The notes below the pieces were generated by a model. The model was not told the DNA's origin, searched no databases, and worked only from the letters and a program-made list of their open reading frames with translations. This document shows positions 1 to 6,982 of a stretch of DNA of 18,786 nt, piece by piece. A program made the position numbers and the translations under genes. Source of the DNA: DATFML01 sp964571225 (GTDB lineage Bacteria; Pseudomonadota; Gammaproteobacteria; DATFLG01); contig CAZNBB010000076.1 of NCBI GenBank assembly GCA_964571225.1, positions 1 through 18,786 of the forward strand, in the 5' to 3' direction. The first letter of the stretch is position 1, and every line of letters starts with the position of its first letter.

Positions 1-628
1 GCTCCGACTCCAGCAGGTCCCGGGGAATGGCCGCCATGTTCAGGGCGATGAACGGCTTGTCCGCCCTCGGGCTGTGACGGTGCAGTGCATGGGCCACCAG
101 TTCCTTGCCGGTGCCGGACTCGCCGTTGATGAGCACAGTGATGTTGGAGCGCGACAGGCGGCCGATGGCGCGGAACACCTCCTGCATGGCCGGCGCCTCG
201 CCGATGATCTCCGGCGTCTGCTCCAGGCCGGGTGCCGCCCGGCCGCTTTCGTGGCGGCGGCGATGGTCGATGGCCCGGCGCGCCAGCTCGACCGCCTCGT
301 CCACGTCGAAGGGTTTGGGCAGGTACTCGAAAGCGCCACCCTGGTAGGCGGCGACCGCGCTGTCCAGGTCCGAATGGGCGGTCATGATGATGACCGGGAG
401 GTCCGGATGGCGGTCGCGCACCCGGTCCAGCAGCTCCAGGCCGTTCACCCCCGGCATGCGGATGTCGGTGATCAGAGCGTCCGGGGCACCATGCTCGAGG
501 GCCTCGGGAATGCCGGCGGCGCTGGCGAAGGTGGCCACTTCCATACCGGCCTGCTTGAAGGCCTTTTCCAGCACCCAGCGGATGGAGCGATCGTCGTCGA
601 TCACCCAGATCGTTTCCTGTCTACTCAT
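1..628 (-). CDS. ntrC: Nitrogen regulation response regulator NtrC (partial, C-terminus outside window)
   Basis: NtrC is the sigma-54-dependent activator phosphorylated by NtrB under nitrogen limitation. The visible 209 codons start MSRQETIWVIDDD. They hold a receiver domain (about residues 4-120) with the acidic DD pair and phospho-acceptor Asp55 in the context LITDIRMPG, the conserved TAH motif and the LPKPFD lysine. The start of the AAA+ domain follows, with Walker A GESGTGKELVAHALH and the stretch KPFIALNMAAIPRDLLESE. The ATPase remainder and the Fis-type DNA-binding domain lie beyond base 1. The ATG overlaps the end of ntrB by 8 bp (ATGAGTAG), so translation is probably coupled. Pairing with ntrB and the glnA locus separates it from other NtrC-family activators. 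Confidence 0.97.
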   Translation of the reverse strand, partial: MSRQETIWVIDDDRSIRWVLEKAFKQAGMEVATFASAAGIPEALEHGAPDALITDIRMPGVNGLELLDRVRDRHPDLPVIIMTAHSDLDSAVAAYQGGAFEYLPKPFDVDEAVELARRAIDHRRRHESGRAAPGLEQTPEIIGEAPAMQEVFRAIGRLSRSNITVLINGESGTGKELVAHALHRHSPRADKPFIALNMAAIPRDLLESE

Positions 629-1700
629 CAATCGGCTCCAGGGGTAACAGGATGGTGAACTCGGTTTGTCCCGGTCGGCTGCTGCACTCGATCAGACCGT
701 CGTGCAGACTGACCAGGGATTGGGCGATGGACAGGCCAAGGCCGGTACCCTCGGCACGGCCCGTGACCATGGGATAGAAGATCTGCTCCATCATATCCGG
801 CGGGATACCGGGGCCGTCGTCCACCACGTCCACCCGCACCACCAGCTTGTAGCGCTTCTGGCCGATGGTGAACTGGCGCAGGGCGCGGGTACGGAGGGTG
901 ATGGTGCCGTGGTAGTCCTGGGCTTGGGCGGCATTGCGCACGATGTTCAGCACCGCCTGAATAAGCATGTCCGGGTCGGCATCCAGGTCGGGAATGCTGG
1001 GATCGTAGTCGCGCTCGATGCGCAGATGTTCGCCGCCCTCGGCCTCCACCAGGCTGCGCACATGTTCCAGGATCTGGTGAATGTTGACGGCCACCTTGGC
1101 GGGCAGGCTGCGCGGGCCCAGCATACGGTTCATGAGATTCTGCAGGCGATCCGCCTCGCCGATGATGATGCGGGTGTATTCCTTCAAACCCTCGTCGCCG
1201 AGCTCGCGCTCCAGCAGTTGGGCGGCGCCGCGAAGGCCGCCCAGGGGATTCTTGATCTCGTGGGCCAGACCCCGTACCAGCGCCCGGGCGGCGTGGTTCT
1301 GGGCGATCAGCCCCTCCTCGCGGGCGATGCGCAGGTGGCGATCCACCTGCAGCAGCTCCACCAGCACCTCCGGGTCGCGCCCCGGCTCGACCAGTGGCGT
1401 CACCGTATAGTCCACCGTGATCACCTGACCCTCCAGCAGCACCAGGCGCACTTCCCGCTCGGTATAGGGGTGGGTCGTTTCCAGGGCCTGGACCATGCGC
1501 CCGGCCAGGGTGTCGGCCTCCAGCATCAGGTCGTTCAGGGGCAGACCGATGGCATGGCGCGCACTGTGGGCGAACAGCATCTCGCCGCCCGGATTGAGGT
1601 AGGTCAGGCGCAGATGATGGTCGAACAGCAGCACGGCGGTACTCAGACCGTCCAGGATGCGTACGGCACGCTCGGCTGCCTTCACTGCTGCTGACTCCAT
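621..1700 (-). CDS. glnL: Nitrogen regulation sensor histidine kinase NtrB
   Basis: NtrB is the cytoplasmic kinase/phosphatase for NtrC, normally controlled by PII proteins. With the chosen start (MESAAVKAAERAVRILDGL) it has 359 residues. A PAS domain occupies about residues 10-120 (LFDHHLRLTYLNPGGE). The phospho-acceptor is His147 in GLAHEIKNPLGGLRGAAQLL. The catalytic domain shows the N box (NIVRNAAQ), G1 (DVVDDGPGIPP) and G2 (GTGLGLSIAQ). No membrane segment is visible, as expected for NtrB. A TTG/ATG start up to 11 codons earlier is possible; 1700 was chosen because the family normally begins just before the ILDGL motif, although neither start has a strong ribosome-binding site. An NtrC-type operator lies about 190 bp upstream. 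Confidence 0.96.
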   Translation of the reverse strand: MESAAVKAAERAVRILDGLSTAVLLFDHHLRLTYLNPGGEMLFAHSARHAIGLPLNDLMLEADTLAGRMVQALETTHPYTEREVRLVLLEGQVITVDYTVTPLVEPGRDPEVLVELLQVDRHLRIAREEGLIAQNHAARALVRGLAHEIKNPLGGLRGAAQLLERELGDEGLKEYTRIIIGEADRLQNLMNRMLGPRSLPAKVAVNIHQILEHVRSLVEAEGGEHLRIERDYDPSIPDLDADPDMLIQAVLNIVRNAAQAQDYHGTITLRTRALRQFTIGQKRYKLVVRVDVVDDGPGIPPDMMEQIFYPMVTGRAEGTGLGLSIAQSLVSLHDGLIECSSRPGQTEFTILLPLEPIDE

Positions 1701-1888
1701 GGTCCAACAGTTTTGCAAGAAGCAAACCAACATGATGCACGGGCGGCGCGGCCCGCAGGGCGTCCGTTGAACTCGAAGAATAGCTAGCGGTTACAGACAG
1801 TTATATCGATGTCACGTGAGGCTCAAACGCGTTCACGGCACAACTCGCCCAATGTTGGCGCTTTCGTGGTCACTCCTGGGGCATTGAT

Positions 1889-1905
1889 TGCACCATTATA
1901 GTGCA
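1889..1905 (-). promoter_or_regulatory. Predicted NtrC-binding site upstream of ntrBC, overlapping a TATAAT hexamer
   Basis: The 17-bp sequence TGCACCATTATAGTGCA closely matches the enterobacterial NtrC dyad (TGCAC, 7 bp, GTGCA). It lies between the DUF4124 gene and ntrB. Read on the minus strand it contains a perfect TATAAT (1895-1900) pointing toward ntrB, but no good -35 hexamer and no sigma-54 promoter was found nearby. By analogy with E. coli glnLp, where NtrC binds over the promoter and represses it, this is likely an autorepression site. That role is inference. Confidence 0.7.
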
Positions 1906-1916
1906 AATGACTGGCT

Positions 1917-2543
1917 TCAGTGCGTGCCGGTGTGGGAAGAGATGATATTGGGGTTGCTGGTGCGGATGTTGGGATTGGAACTGAGGACGTTGGGATTGGG
2001 GTTGCTACCCGGTGCGCGTCCCGCACTGCTCCGGTTAGGGAGCAGGCGCGAAGCGCGGTGCAGGTGGATGGTCACGCCCGACGTGCTGATCAGCACCTTG
2101 CCGTCGGCGTCCACCACCTCGGCCTCGATGGTGTGCGTACCCCGGGGGAGGTTCTGGAAGCTGATCTGAGTCGTGGTCAGCTTGCCGCCATAGGGTTTCC
2201 CGTCCACCTTCATGACGATGTGGTCGCCCGCGTGCAGCCTGGGCTCAAGAGACAGATGCACCTGCACCGTGCCGGTGTTGCTGCGGATGGTGGCATCGTT
2301 GGACGGCTGGCTGATGGAGAAATGTGTATAGCCGGCTGCCGCCGGCGTCTTTTTCTCCTTGCCGGAGGAGGGTTCGGGGGTCGGCGGGCTGTAGGTGGGG
2401 ATCGGCGGCAGCTTGAGCTGCTTGGCGCCCGGCTGGGGTTGATCACTGAAGGTCACGTTGCCGTCCTTGTCCACCGAACGATAGATCGCCGCCCCGGCGA
2501 CCAGCGGAATAAAGCAGAGTATCAATAGGATTAGTCGTTTCAT
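1917..2543 (-). CDS. Secreted/periplasmic DUF4124-domain protein
   Basis: The function is unknown. The 208-residue protein starts MKRLILLILCFIPLVAGAAIY, a short signal peptide with probable cleavage after VAGA. A DUF4124 motif follows directly (IYRSVDKDGNVTFSDQPQPG, about residues 19-38). Next come a Pro-rich linker (about 45-70) and a beta-rich, Ig-like segment (about 72-160) with SISQPSNDATIRSNTGTV and a conserved-looking HTIEAEVVDADGKVL. The last 30 or so residues are low complexity with repeated NPN units (SNPNPN, SSNPNI, TSNPNI), encoded by imperfect direct repeats on the DNA. ATG 2543 was chosen over an upstream start because it begins the signal peptide. It sits between glnA and ntrB, downstream of the glnA terminator. 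DUF4124 proteins near gln/ntr loci occur in other gammaproteobacteria, from memory. A direct role in nitrogen control is not supported. Confidence 0.85.
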   Translation of the reverse strand: MKRLILLILCFIPLVAGAAIYRSVDKDGNVTFSDQPQPGAKQLKLPPIPTYSPPTPEPSSGKEKKTPAAAGYTHFSISQPSNDATIRSNTGTVQVHLSLEPRLHAGDHIVMKVDGKPYGGKLTTTQISFQNLPRGTHTIEAEVVDADGKVLISTSGVTIHLHRASRLLPNRSSAGRAPGSNPNPNVLSSNPNIRTSNPNIISSHTGTH

Positions 2544-2593
2544 GGGCCAGGGTATACACCGCCCGAAGGAACGATTGCAACCACCGGGTTCAC

Positions 2594-2625
2594 AAAAAGC
2601 GACGCCCCGCACAGGGCGGGGCGTC
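2594..2625 (-). terminator. Rho-independent terminator downstream of glnA
   Basis: A perfect 10-bp GC-rich stem (2601-2610 with 2616-2625, arm GACGCCCCGC) closes a 5-nt loop. On the minus strand it is followed by GCTTTTTG. It lies 24 bp after the glnA stop codon and would separate glnA from the DUF4124-ntrBC genes, at least partly. Confidence 0.88.
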
Positions 2626-2648
2626 CCTACGCTCTTGGAGCGGAGCGT

Positions 2649-4055
2649 TTACAGGCTGTAGTAAAGGTCGAACTCCACCGGATGGGTGGTCATGCGCAGG
2701 CGGGTCACCTCCTGCATCTTAAGGTCGATGTAGCCGTCGATCATGTCGTCCGTGAACACGCCGCCGGCGGTGAGGAACTTGCGGTCCTCGTCCAGGGCGC
2801 CGAGGGCCTGATCCAGGGCGTAGCACACCTTGGGAATCTCCTTTTCCTCCTCGGGCGGCAGATCGTACAGATCCTTGTCCATGGCGTCGCCCGGATGGAT
2901 CTTGTTCTGGATGCCGTCCAGGCCGGCCATCATCATGGCGGCGAAGGCCAGGTAGGGGTTGGCGGTGGAATCCGGGAAACGCACCTCGATACGGCGGGCC
3001 TTGGGGTTGGACACATAGGGAATGCGCACCGACGCGGAACGGTTGCGGGCCGAGTAGGCCAGCATGACCGGCGCCTCGAAGCCCGGCACCAGGCGCTTGT
3101 AGCTGTTGGTGCTGGCGTTGGTGAAGGCGTTCAGGGCCATGGCGTGCTTGATGATACCGCCGATGTAGTACAGGGCGATGTCGGACAGGCCGCCGTACTT
3201 GTTACCGGAGAACAGGTTCTTGCCGTTCTTGGCCAGGGACTGGTGCACGTGCATGCCGTTGCCGTTGTCGCCCACCAGCGGCTTGGGCATGAAGGTGGCC
3301 GTCTTGCCGTAACCGTGGGCCACGTTCTGCACCACGTACTTGAGGATCTGCACCTCGTCGGCCTTGCGCAGCAGGGTGCCGAAGGCGACGCCGATTTCGC
3401 ACTGCCCGGCGGTGGCCACCTCATGGTGGTGCACCTCGGACTTCAGGCCCATTTCCTCCAGGGCCAGGCACATGGCCGAGCGGATGTCCTGCAGCGAATC
3501 CACCGGCGGCACCGGGAAGTAGCCACCCTTCACGGTCGGGCGGTGACCCACGTTGCCGTCTTCGAAGACCCGCTCGGAGTTCCAGGAGGCTTCTTCGGAG
3601 TCCACCTTATAGAAGGCGCCGCTGATGTCCGAACCCCAGCGCACGTCGTCCAGGATGAAGAACTCGTTCTCCGGACCGAAGTAGGCGGTATCGGCGATGC
3701 CGGTGGATTTCAGATAGGCCTCGGCGCGCTTGGCCAGGGAGCGCGGGTCGCGCTCGTAGCCCTTCATGGTGGTAGGCTCGAGGATGTCGCAGCGCAGGTT
3801 CAGAGTGGGCTCGTCCATGAACGGATCGAGCACCGCCGTGCCGGCGTCGGGCATCAGCACCATGTCGGATTCGTTAATGCCCTTCCAGCCCGCGATGGAC
3901 GACCCGTCGAACATCTTGCCGTCCTTGAAGAAGCCGGCGTCCGCCTGGTGAGACGGAATGGAGACATGCTGCTCCTTGCCGCGGGTATCCGTGAACCGCA
4001 GGTCCACGAACTTGACCCCGTTATCCTTGATCATCTTCAAAACCTTAGCGGACAT
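2649..4055 (-). CDS. glnA: Glutamine synthetase type I (GSI-beta)
   Basis: The enzyme makes glutamine from glutamate, ammonia and ATP as a cytoplasmic dodecamer, the main ammonia-assimilation step. The protein has 468 residues, the usual GSI-beta length. It shows the beta-grasp N-domain with the DGSS loop (about 50-53), FGPENEFFILDD (metal-binding Glu), the HHHEVATAGQCEI segment (about 209-221), NGNGMHVHQSL and NRSASVRIP. Tyr397 lies in DKDLYDLPPEE, the adenylylation site, so activity is probably controlled by GlnE adenylylation. ATG 4055 is preceded by GGAGGAG at about 9 nt; an in-frame TTG six codons upstream would lie within that ribosome-binding site and was rejected. A sigma-54 promoter and an NtrC-type site lie upstream. 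Confidence 0.99.
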   Translation of the reverse strand: MSAKVLKMIKDNGVKFVDLRFTDTRGKEQHVSIPSHQADAGFFKDGKMFDGSSIAGWKGINESDMVLMPDAGTAVLDPFMDEPTLNLRCDILEPTTMKGYERDPRSLAKRAEAYLKSTGIADTAYFGPENEFFILDDVRWGSDISGAFYKVDSEEASWNSERVFEDGNVGHRPTVKGGYFPVPPVDSLQDIRSAMCLALEEMGLKSEVHHHEVATAGQCEIGVAFGTLLRKADEVQILKYVVQNVAHGYGKTATFMPKPLVGDNGNGMHVHQSLAKNGKNLFSGNKYGGLSDIALYYIGGIIKHAMALNAFTNASTNSYKRLVPGFEAPVMLAYSARNRSASVRIPYVSNPKARRIEVRFPDSTANPYLAFAAMMMAGLDGIQNKIHPGDAMDKDLYDLPPEEEKEIPKVCYALDQALGALDEDRKFLTAGGVFTDDMIDGYIDLKMQEVTRLRMTTHPVEFDLYYSL

Positions 4056-4136
4056 AATCGAGTGCTCCTCCAAATCAGGGTGAAATCAAGCCGGCTGCCG
4101 ACTCGGATCGCGGTGCATGACTTTGCGCGCTGCCGG

Positions 4137-4152
4137 TGCATTTAGCATGCCA
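4137..4152 (-). promoter_or_regulatory. Predicted sigma-54 promoter of glnA
   Basis: On the minus strand TGGCATGCTAAATGCA has the invariant GG and GC exactly 10 bp apart. It matches 10 of the 12 specified bases of the sigma-54 consensus (TGGCACG, 4 bp, TTGCA). The predicted start is near 4126, giving a leader of about 70 nt before the glnA ATG. An NtrC-type dyad lies about 98 bp upstream of that start, a spacing typical of NtrC activation. Confidence 0.78.
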
Positions 4153-4215
4153 GACGCTAAGCCACTGAATCCGCGGATAACGCGAGCCACTTCCGTCAGT
4201 CGGATCTGTTATGAA

Positions 4216-4232
4216 TGCACTATAGTAGTGCA
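4216..4232 (-). promoter_or_regulatory. Predicted NtrC-binding site upstream of glnA
   Basis: TGCACTATAGTAGTGCA is a dyad with TGCAC and GTGCA arms separated by 7 bp, the architecture of NtrC operators. It is centred about 98 bp upstream of the start predicted from the sigma-54 element at 4137-4152. The match and its resemblance to the dyad at 1889-1905 support a shared regulator. Confidence 0.75.
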
Positions 4233-4278
4233 CTGTTGAACTGCAATGCTCCAGATTAGTGCGCCCTACTCGGGTGCG

Positions 4279-5445
4279 CTAGTGATAATAGACGTTCACC
4301 TCGCCCACCTCCTGACAGCGCTTGGCCGCTGCGACCAGCCGGGACGACAGCACGCGCGCCTGGTCGGGGCCGTTGGCCACATCCAGGGGCAGCACCACTT
4401 CCGCGTGGACCTTGCCGTCCAGGTAATGGAGGGTGACGTTCTCCACCTGCCGCGCGGCATCGATGTCGCTCCAGCGCTTGCGGATGCGGTTGAGCATTTC
4501 CTCGCGCAGCGGCAGGTGGTTGCTGGGCGAGGCCTCCTCGTCGTCTTCCGGATCGATGTGGACGGTGACGTCGGTCACTTCATCGAATTCGCCCAGCAGC
4601 CGGGTGCGCACCTTCTCGCCGATCTGGTGACCTTCGGACACGCTCAAGGTGGCATCGACGATGATGTGCACGTCCACCAGCGCGGCGCCGCCGCTGCGTC
4701 GGGTGCGCAGCATATGAAGGGCGCGCACCCCGTCCACGGACATGATGGCCTGGCGGATGGCCGCCACCTGATCGGCATCCAGGGCCGTGTCCACCAGCTC
4801 CCGCAGGCTGTGCCAGCTCAGGTCCCAGCCGATCTTCGCAATCATGAAGGCGACGCCCACCGCCGCCAGCGAATCCAGGTAGGGAAGGCCGGCCAGGGTG
4901 CCGCCGATACCGATCACCACGATAATCGACGAGATGGCGTCGGAGCGGTGGTGCCAGGCATTGGCGTGCAGCAGGGAAGAGCGCACCCGGCGGGCCACCG
5001 CCGTGGTGTAGTGATAGAGCCCTTCTTTGGAAAACACGGACAGCAGCGCCACCACCAGCGTAAACGGCGCCGGATGCGTCAGAAGCTGGGGCCGGAACAG
5101 TCGGTCGCCGGCATCGTAGCCGAGGCCGATGCCGATCAGTATCAGGAACACGCCCAGTACCACCGTGGCCACCGTTTCGATGCGGCCGTGACCGTAGGGA
5201 TGATCCTCGTCCGCATCCCGATTGGCATGCTTGGCCGCGAACATCACCATGGCGTCGCTGGCCAGGTCGGACAGGGAGTGCACACCGTCCACCACCAGTG
5301 CCTGGGACTGACCGACAATACCAAACAGGATCTTCGCCACCGCCAGCACCAGATTCACGCCCGCACCCACCAGGGTGACACGGCGTGTGGCGCGGTAGCG
5401 CTCGTCCCCGGCGGCGGAGGCATTGTCGGCGGCGGTCAGGTCCAT
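4279..5445 (-). CDS. Cation diffusion facilitator (CDF) metal/proton antiporter
   Basis: The 388-residue inner-membrane protein would export divalent metal using the proton gradient. Six hydrophobic segments are visible across residues 21-210. HxxxD in TM2 (His56, Asp60 in DGVHSLSDLASD) and HxxxD in TM5 (His165, Asp169 in NAWHHRSDA) would form the transport site. Two His and two Asp favour zinc or cobalt over iron or manganese, by family knowledge. The TM2-TM3 loop has the common DHPYGHGRIE motif. A cytoplasmic ferredoxin-like domain (about 210-290, LVDVHIIVDATLSVSEGHQIGEKV) is followed by roughly 95 extra residues that resemble a second such fold (VENVTLHYLDGKVHAEVVLPLD), longer than the 300-residue FieF type. 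It lies 34 bp downstream of the TusA-like gene and may share its transcript. The ribosome-binding site is poor. Confidence 0.93.
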   Translation of the reverse strand: MDLTAADNASAAGDERYRATRRVTLVGAGVNLVLAVAKILFGIVGQSQALVVDGVHSLSDLASDAMVMFAAKHANRDADEDHPYGHGRIETVATVVLGVFLILIGIGLGYDAGDRLFRPQLLTHPAPFTLVVALLSVFSKEGLYHYTTAVARRVRSSLLHANAWHHRSDAISSIIVVIGIGGTLAGLPYLDSLAAVGVAFMIAKIGWDLSWHSLRELVDTALDADQVAAIRQAIMSVDGVRALHMLRTRRSGGAALVDVHIIVDATLSVSEGHQIGEKVRTRLLGEFDEVTDVTVHIDPEDDEEASPSNHLPLREEMLNRIRKRWSDIDAARQVENVTLHYLDGKVHAEVVLPLDVANGPDQARVLSSRLVAAAKRCQEVGEVNVYYH

Positions 5446-5479
5446 GCAACAAGCGGTCTGGTGGCGGTGATTCGGGCGA

Positions 5480-5710
5480 CTAGTCGTCGGCGACCCGTAT
5501 GGTAATGAAGATGTCCCGTTCAGCGCTATGGCTTTCGAGCACTTCGTGGCCGTTTATCCGGCACCAGGCCGGAATGTCCTGGGTGGCGCCGGGGTCGGTG
5601 CAGACCACCTCCAGGGTATCGCCGGCGCTGAGGTCCCGGACGCGGTCCTGGACCCGGATCACCGGCAACGGGCACAGCAGGTTGCGCGCATCCAGCTGAT
5701 AGTGGCTCAC
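5480..5710 (-). CDS. TusA-family sulfur carrier protein
   Basis: The protein has 76 residues and begins at a GTG codon that overlaps the stop of the upstream PP-loop gene (GTGA), a sign of translational coupling. It carries the TusA CPxP signature LLCPLPVIR; Cys13 would hold the persulfide. The order beta-alpha-beta-alpha-beta-beta with DTLEVVCTDPGATQDIPAWCRINGHEV is typical of the family. TusA proteins pass sulfur from cysteine desulfurase or sulfur-oxidation enzymes to tRNA modification or dissimilatory pathways. Fusion-like coupling to a thiolation-type ATPase suggests that this one feeds its neighbour. It could instead be a general TusA, so no gene symbol is given. Confidence 0.92.
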   Translation of the reverse strand: MSHYQLDARNLLCPLPVIRVQDRVRDLSAGDTLEVVCTDPGATQDIPAWCRINGHEVLESHSAERDIFITIRVADD

Positions 5711-6750
5711 AAATGCCACTCCCTGGGCACGGACTCGGCCGGATAGGGGACCACGTCCAGAACCCGGCTGGCGCCGCCGCGGTCGGTCACTTCCACCTGC
5801 ACGGACTCGGCACTGCGCCCCTGGCTGTAACGGGCCGTCAGCCGCGCGGCCAGCTGCAGATCGTCCTCGCCGGCCTCGCCGTCCAGCAGCACTAGCGGGC
5901 CGTTGTGGCTGATGGGCCTGAAGTGGGTAAATTGCCGCCGGTAGCCCTCGAGGAAACGGTTTTCCCCTTCCTCCCGACCCACGATCAGCTTGAAGTGGGG
6001 CCGCGGCCGCAGGTGACGCCCGACCTTCAGCAGCATGATGTCGTCCAGCTCGTAGCGCCGGCTGCCACGGGTCTTCCACAGATCCGCCAACTTGACCGAG
6101 TACTGCTCGTCGGTCAGAAAACAGCAGCCGCCGGCCGGCTGGGCATAGTCCTTGATCCCGAACTGCTCGGCCAGTGCCATCTGCGGCTTGCGGGAGCGGC
6201 CGCTGAAATCGTGGAGCCGCTCGCGATCCACCCAGCCCTCGCGCTCTGGAAGGGTGGGCGGCAGATTGCGGGCACACAGCGGACGCAGCAGCCGGTCGTG
6301 GGCGCCCGATTCGCGGGCCACCACCGGCATGGTCTCCCGACGCTGGGATTTGGGCCGCTGGCCGACCACCTCCCCGGTGACGATGAAATCGAAGCCGTTG
6401 GCTTGCGTCCACTCCAACGCCTTGTGCACCATGAATATTTTGCAGTCCAGGCAGGGATTGAGGTGGGCCCCGTAGCCATGCTTGGGATTGATCACCACGT
6501 CCTTGTACTCTTCGATGACGTCCACGATGTGCAGCTTGATGCCCAGCTGCTCCGCCACCCACAAGGCGTTGTTGCGCTTGACCCGGTCACGGTCCTTCTT
6601 GCGGATGGCGTGGGTGTGGCCTTCGACGCAGAAGCCGGTGAAGAAGTTGATGCCCTCCACCCGCACGCCCTGGTCCATGACCACGCGGGCCGCGAGCATG
6701 GAATCCAGACCGCCGGAGATCAAGGCCACGGCCTTGCGCTGCTCTGTCAT
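5707..6750 (-). CDS. PP-loop ATPase related to tRNA thiolases (MnmA/ThiI type) with C-terminal NFACT-R-like domain
   Basis: Proteins of this kind adenylate a base and replace oxygen with sulfur; the substrate here is unknown. The 347-residue protein has the PP-loop SGGLDSM at residues 12-18. It has a CxxC pair (Cys100, Cys103 in NPCLDCKIFM) and a Cys199-Cys200 pair in PAGGCCFLTDEQ, near the positions of the catalytic cysteines of MnmA and where Fe-S-dependent thiolases bind a cluster. The segment TGEVVGQRPKSQ (about 125-136) resembles the TGH region of thiolases. Residues from about 225 (LLKVGRHLRPRPHFKLIVGREEGENRFL) resemble the RNA-binding NFACT-R/DUF814 fold instead of the MnmA beta-barrel. 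ATG 6750 follows AAGGTGGT. It is coupled to the TusA-type gene by a 4-bp overlap. Automatic annotations often call such proteins MnmA or ThiI, but the domain layout argues it is neither. Confidence 0.85.
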   Translation of the reverse strand: MTEQRKAVALISGGLDSMLAARVVMDQGVRVEGINFFTGFCVEGHTHAIRKKDRDRVKRNNALWVAEQLGIKLHIVDVIEEYKDVVINPKHGYGAHLNPCLDCKIFMVHKALEWTQANGFDFIVTGEVVGQRPKSQRRETMPVVARESGAHDRLLRPLCARNLPPTLPEREGWVDRERLHDFSGRSRKPQMALAEQFGIKDYAQPAGGCCFLTDEQYSVKLADLWKTRGSRRYELDDIMLLKVGRHLRPRPHFKLIVGREEGENRFLEGYRRQFTHFRPISHNGPLVLLDGEAGEDDLQLAARLTARYSQGRSAESVQVEVTDRGGASRVLDVVPYPAESVPREWHL

Positions 6751-6982
6751 ACCACCTTTACCTGGAAATCGCCGAATGCCCGAGCGGGCCGATCAAGATA
6801 GTGTAACCGAACTGGTGGGGCGGAGGGCAGCGCACAACGCCGTGCCGCCGCCCGGCGGGAAACGGCTGGTGGTCGATGCGGGAACTAGTGTGCTTCTCGG
6901 AGCCCCGCCAACGGGTCAAGGCAAGGCGCACCGCGCAAGGCAGGGCAGGCCCTTTCCAAACAGCGCATCGCCCGTTGGCCCA

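Noticed and set aside
1812..1819. TCACGTGA palindrome as a third parS
   Set aside because: Only the 8-bp core fits; the flanks (GATG and GGCT) do not match TGTT or AACA.
2682..4145. Long plus-strand ORF of 487 codons
   Set aside because: It is antisense to glnA, His/Val/Gly-rich and lacks any family resemblance; GC-rich codon use leaves this frame open.
4258..4280. Hairpin at the end of the CDF gene as a terminator
   Set aside because: On the minus strand the stem has A-C mismatches and no T-run follows; it also overlaps the stop codon.
4246..5505. Long plus-strand ORF of 419 codons
   Set aside because: It is antisense to the CDF transporter gene, which has clear motifs; the opposite product is His/Gln-rich shadow sequence.
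6751..6982. Small gene or RNA in the spacer after the helical hypothetical gene
   Set aside because: No ORF with a ribosome-binding site, no tRNA-like fold and no convincing hairpin was found.
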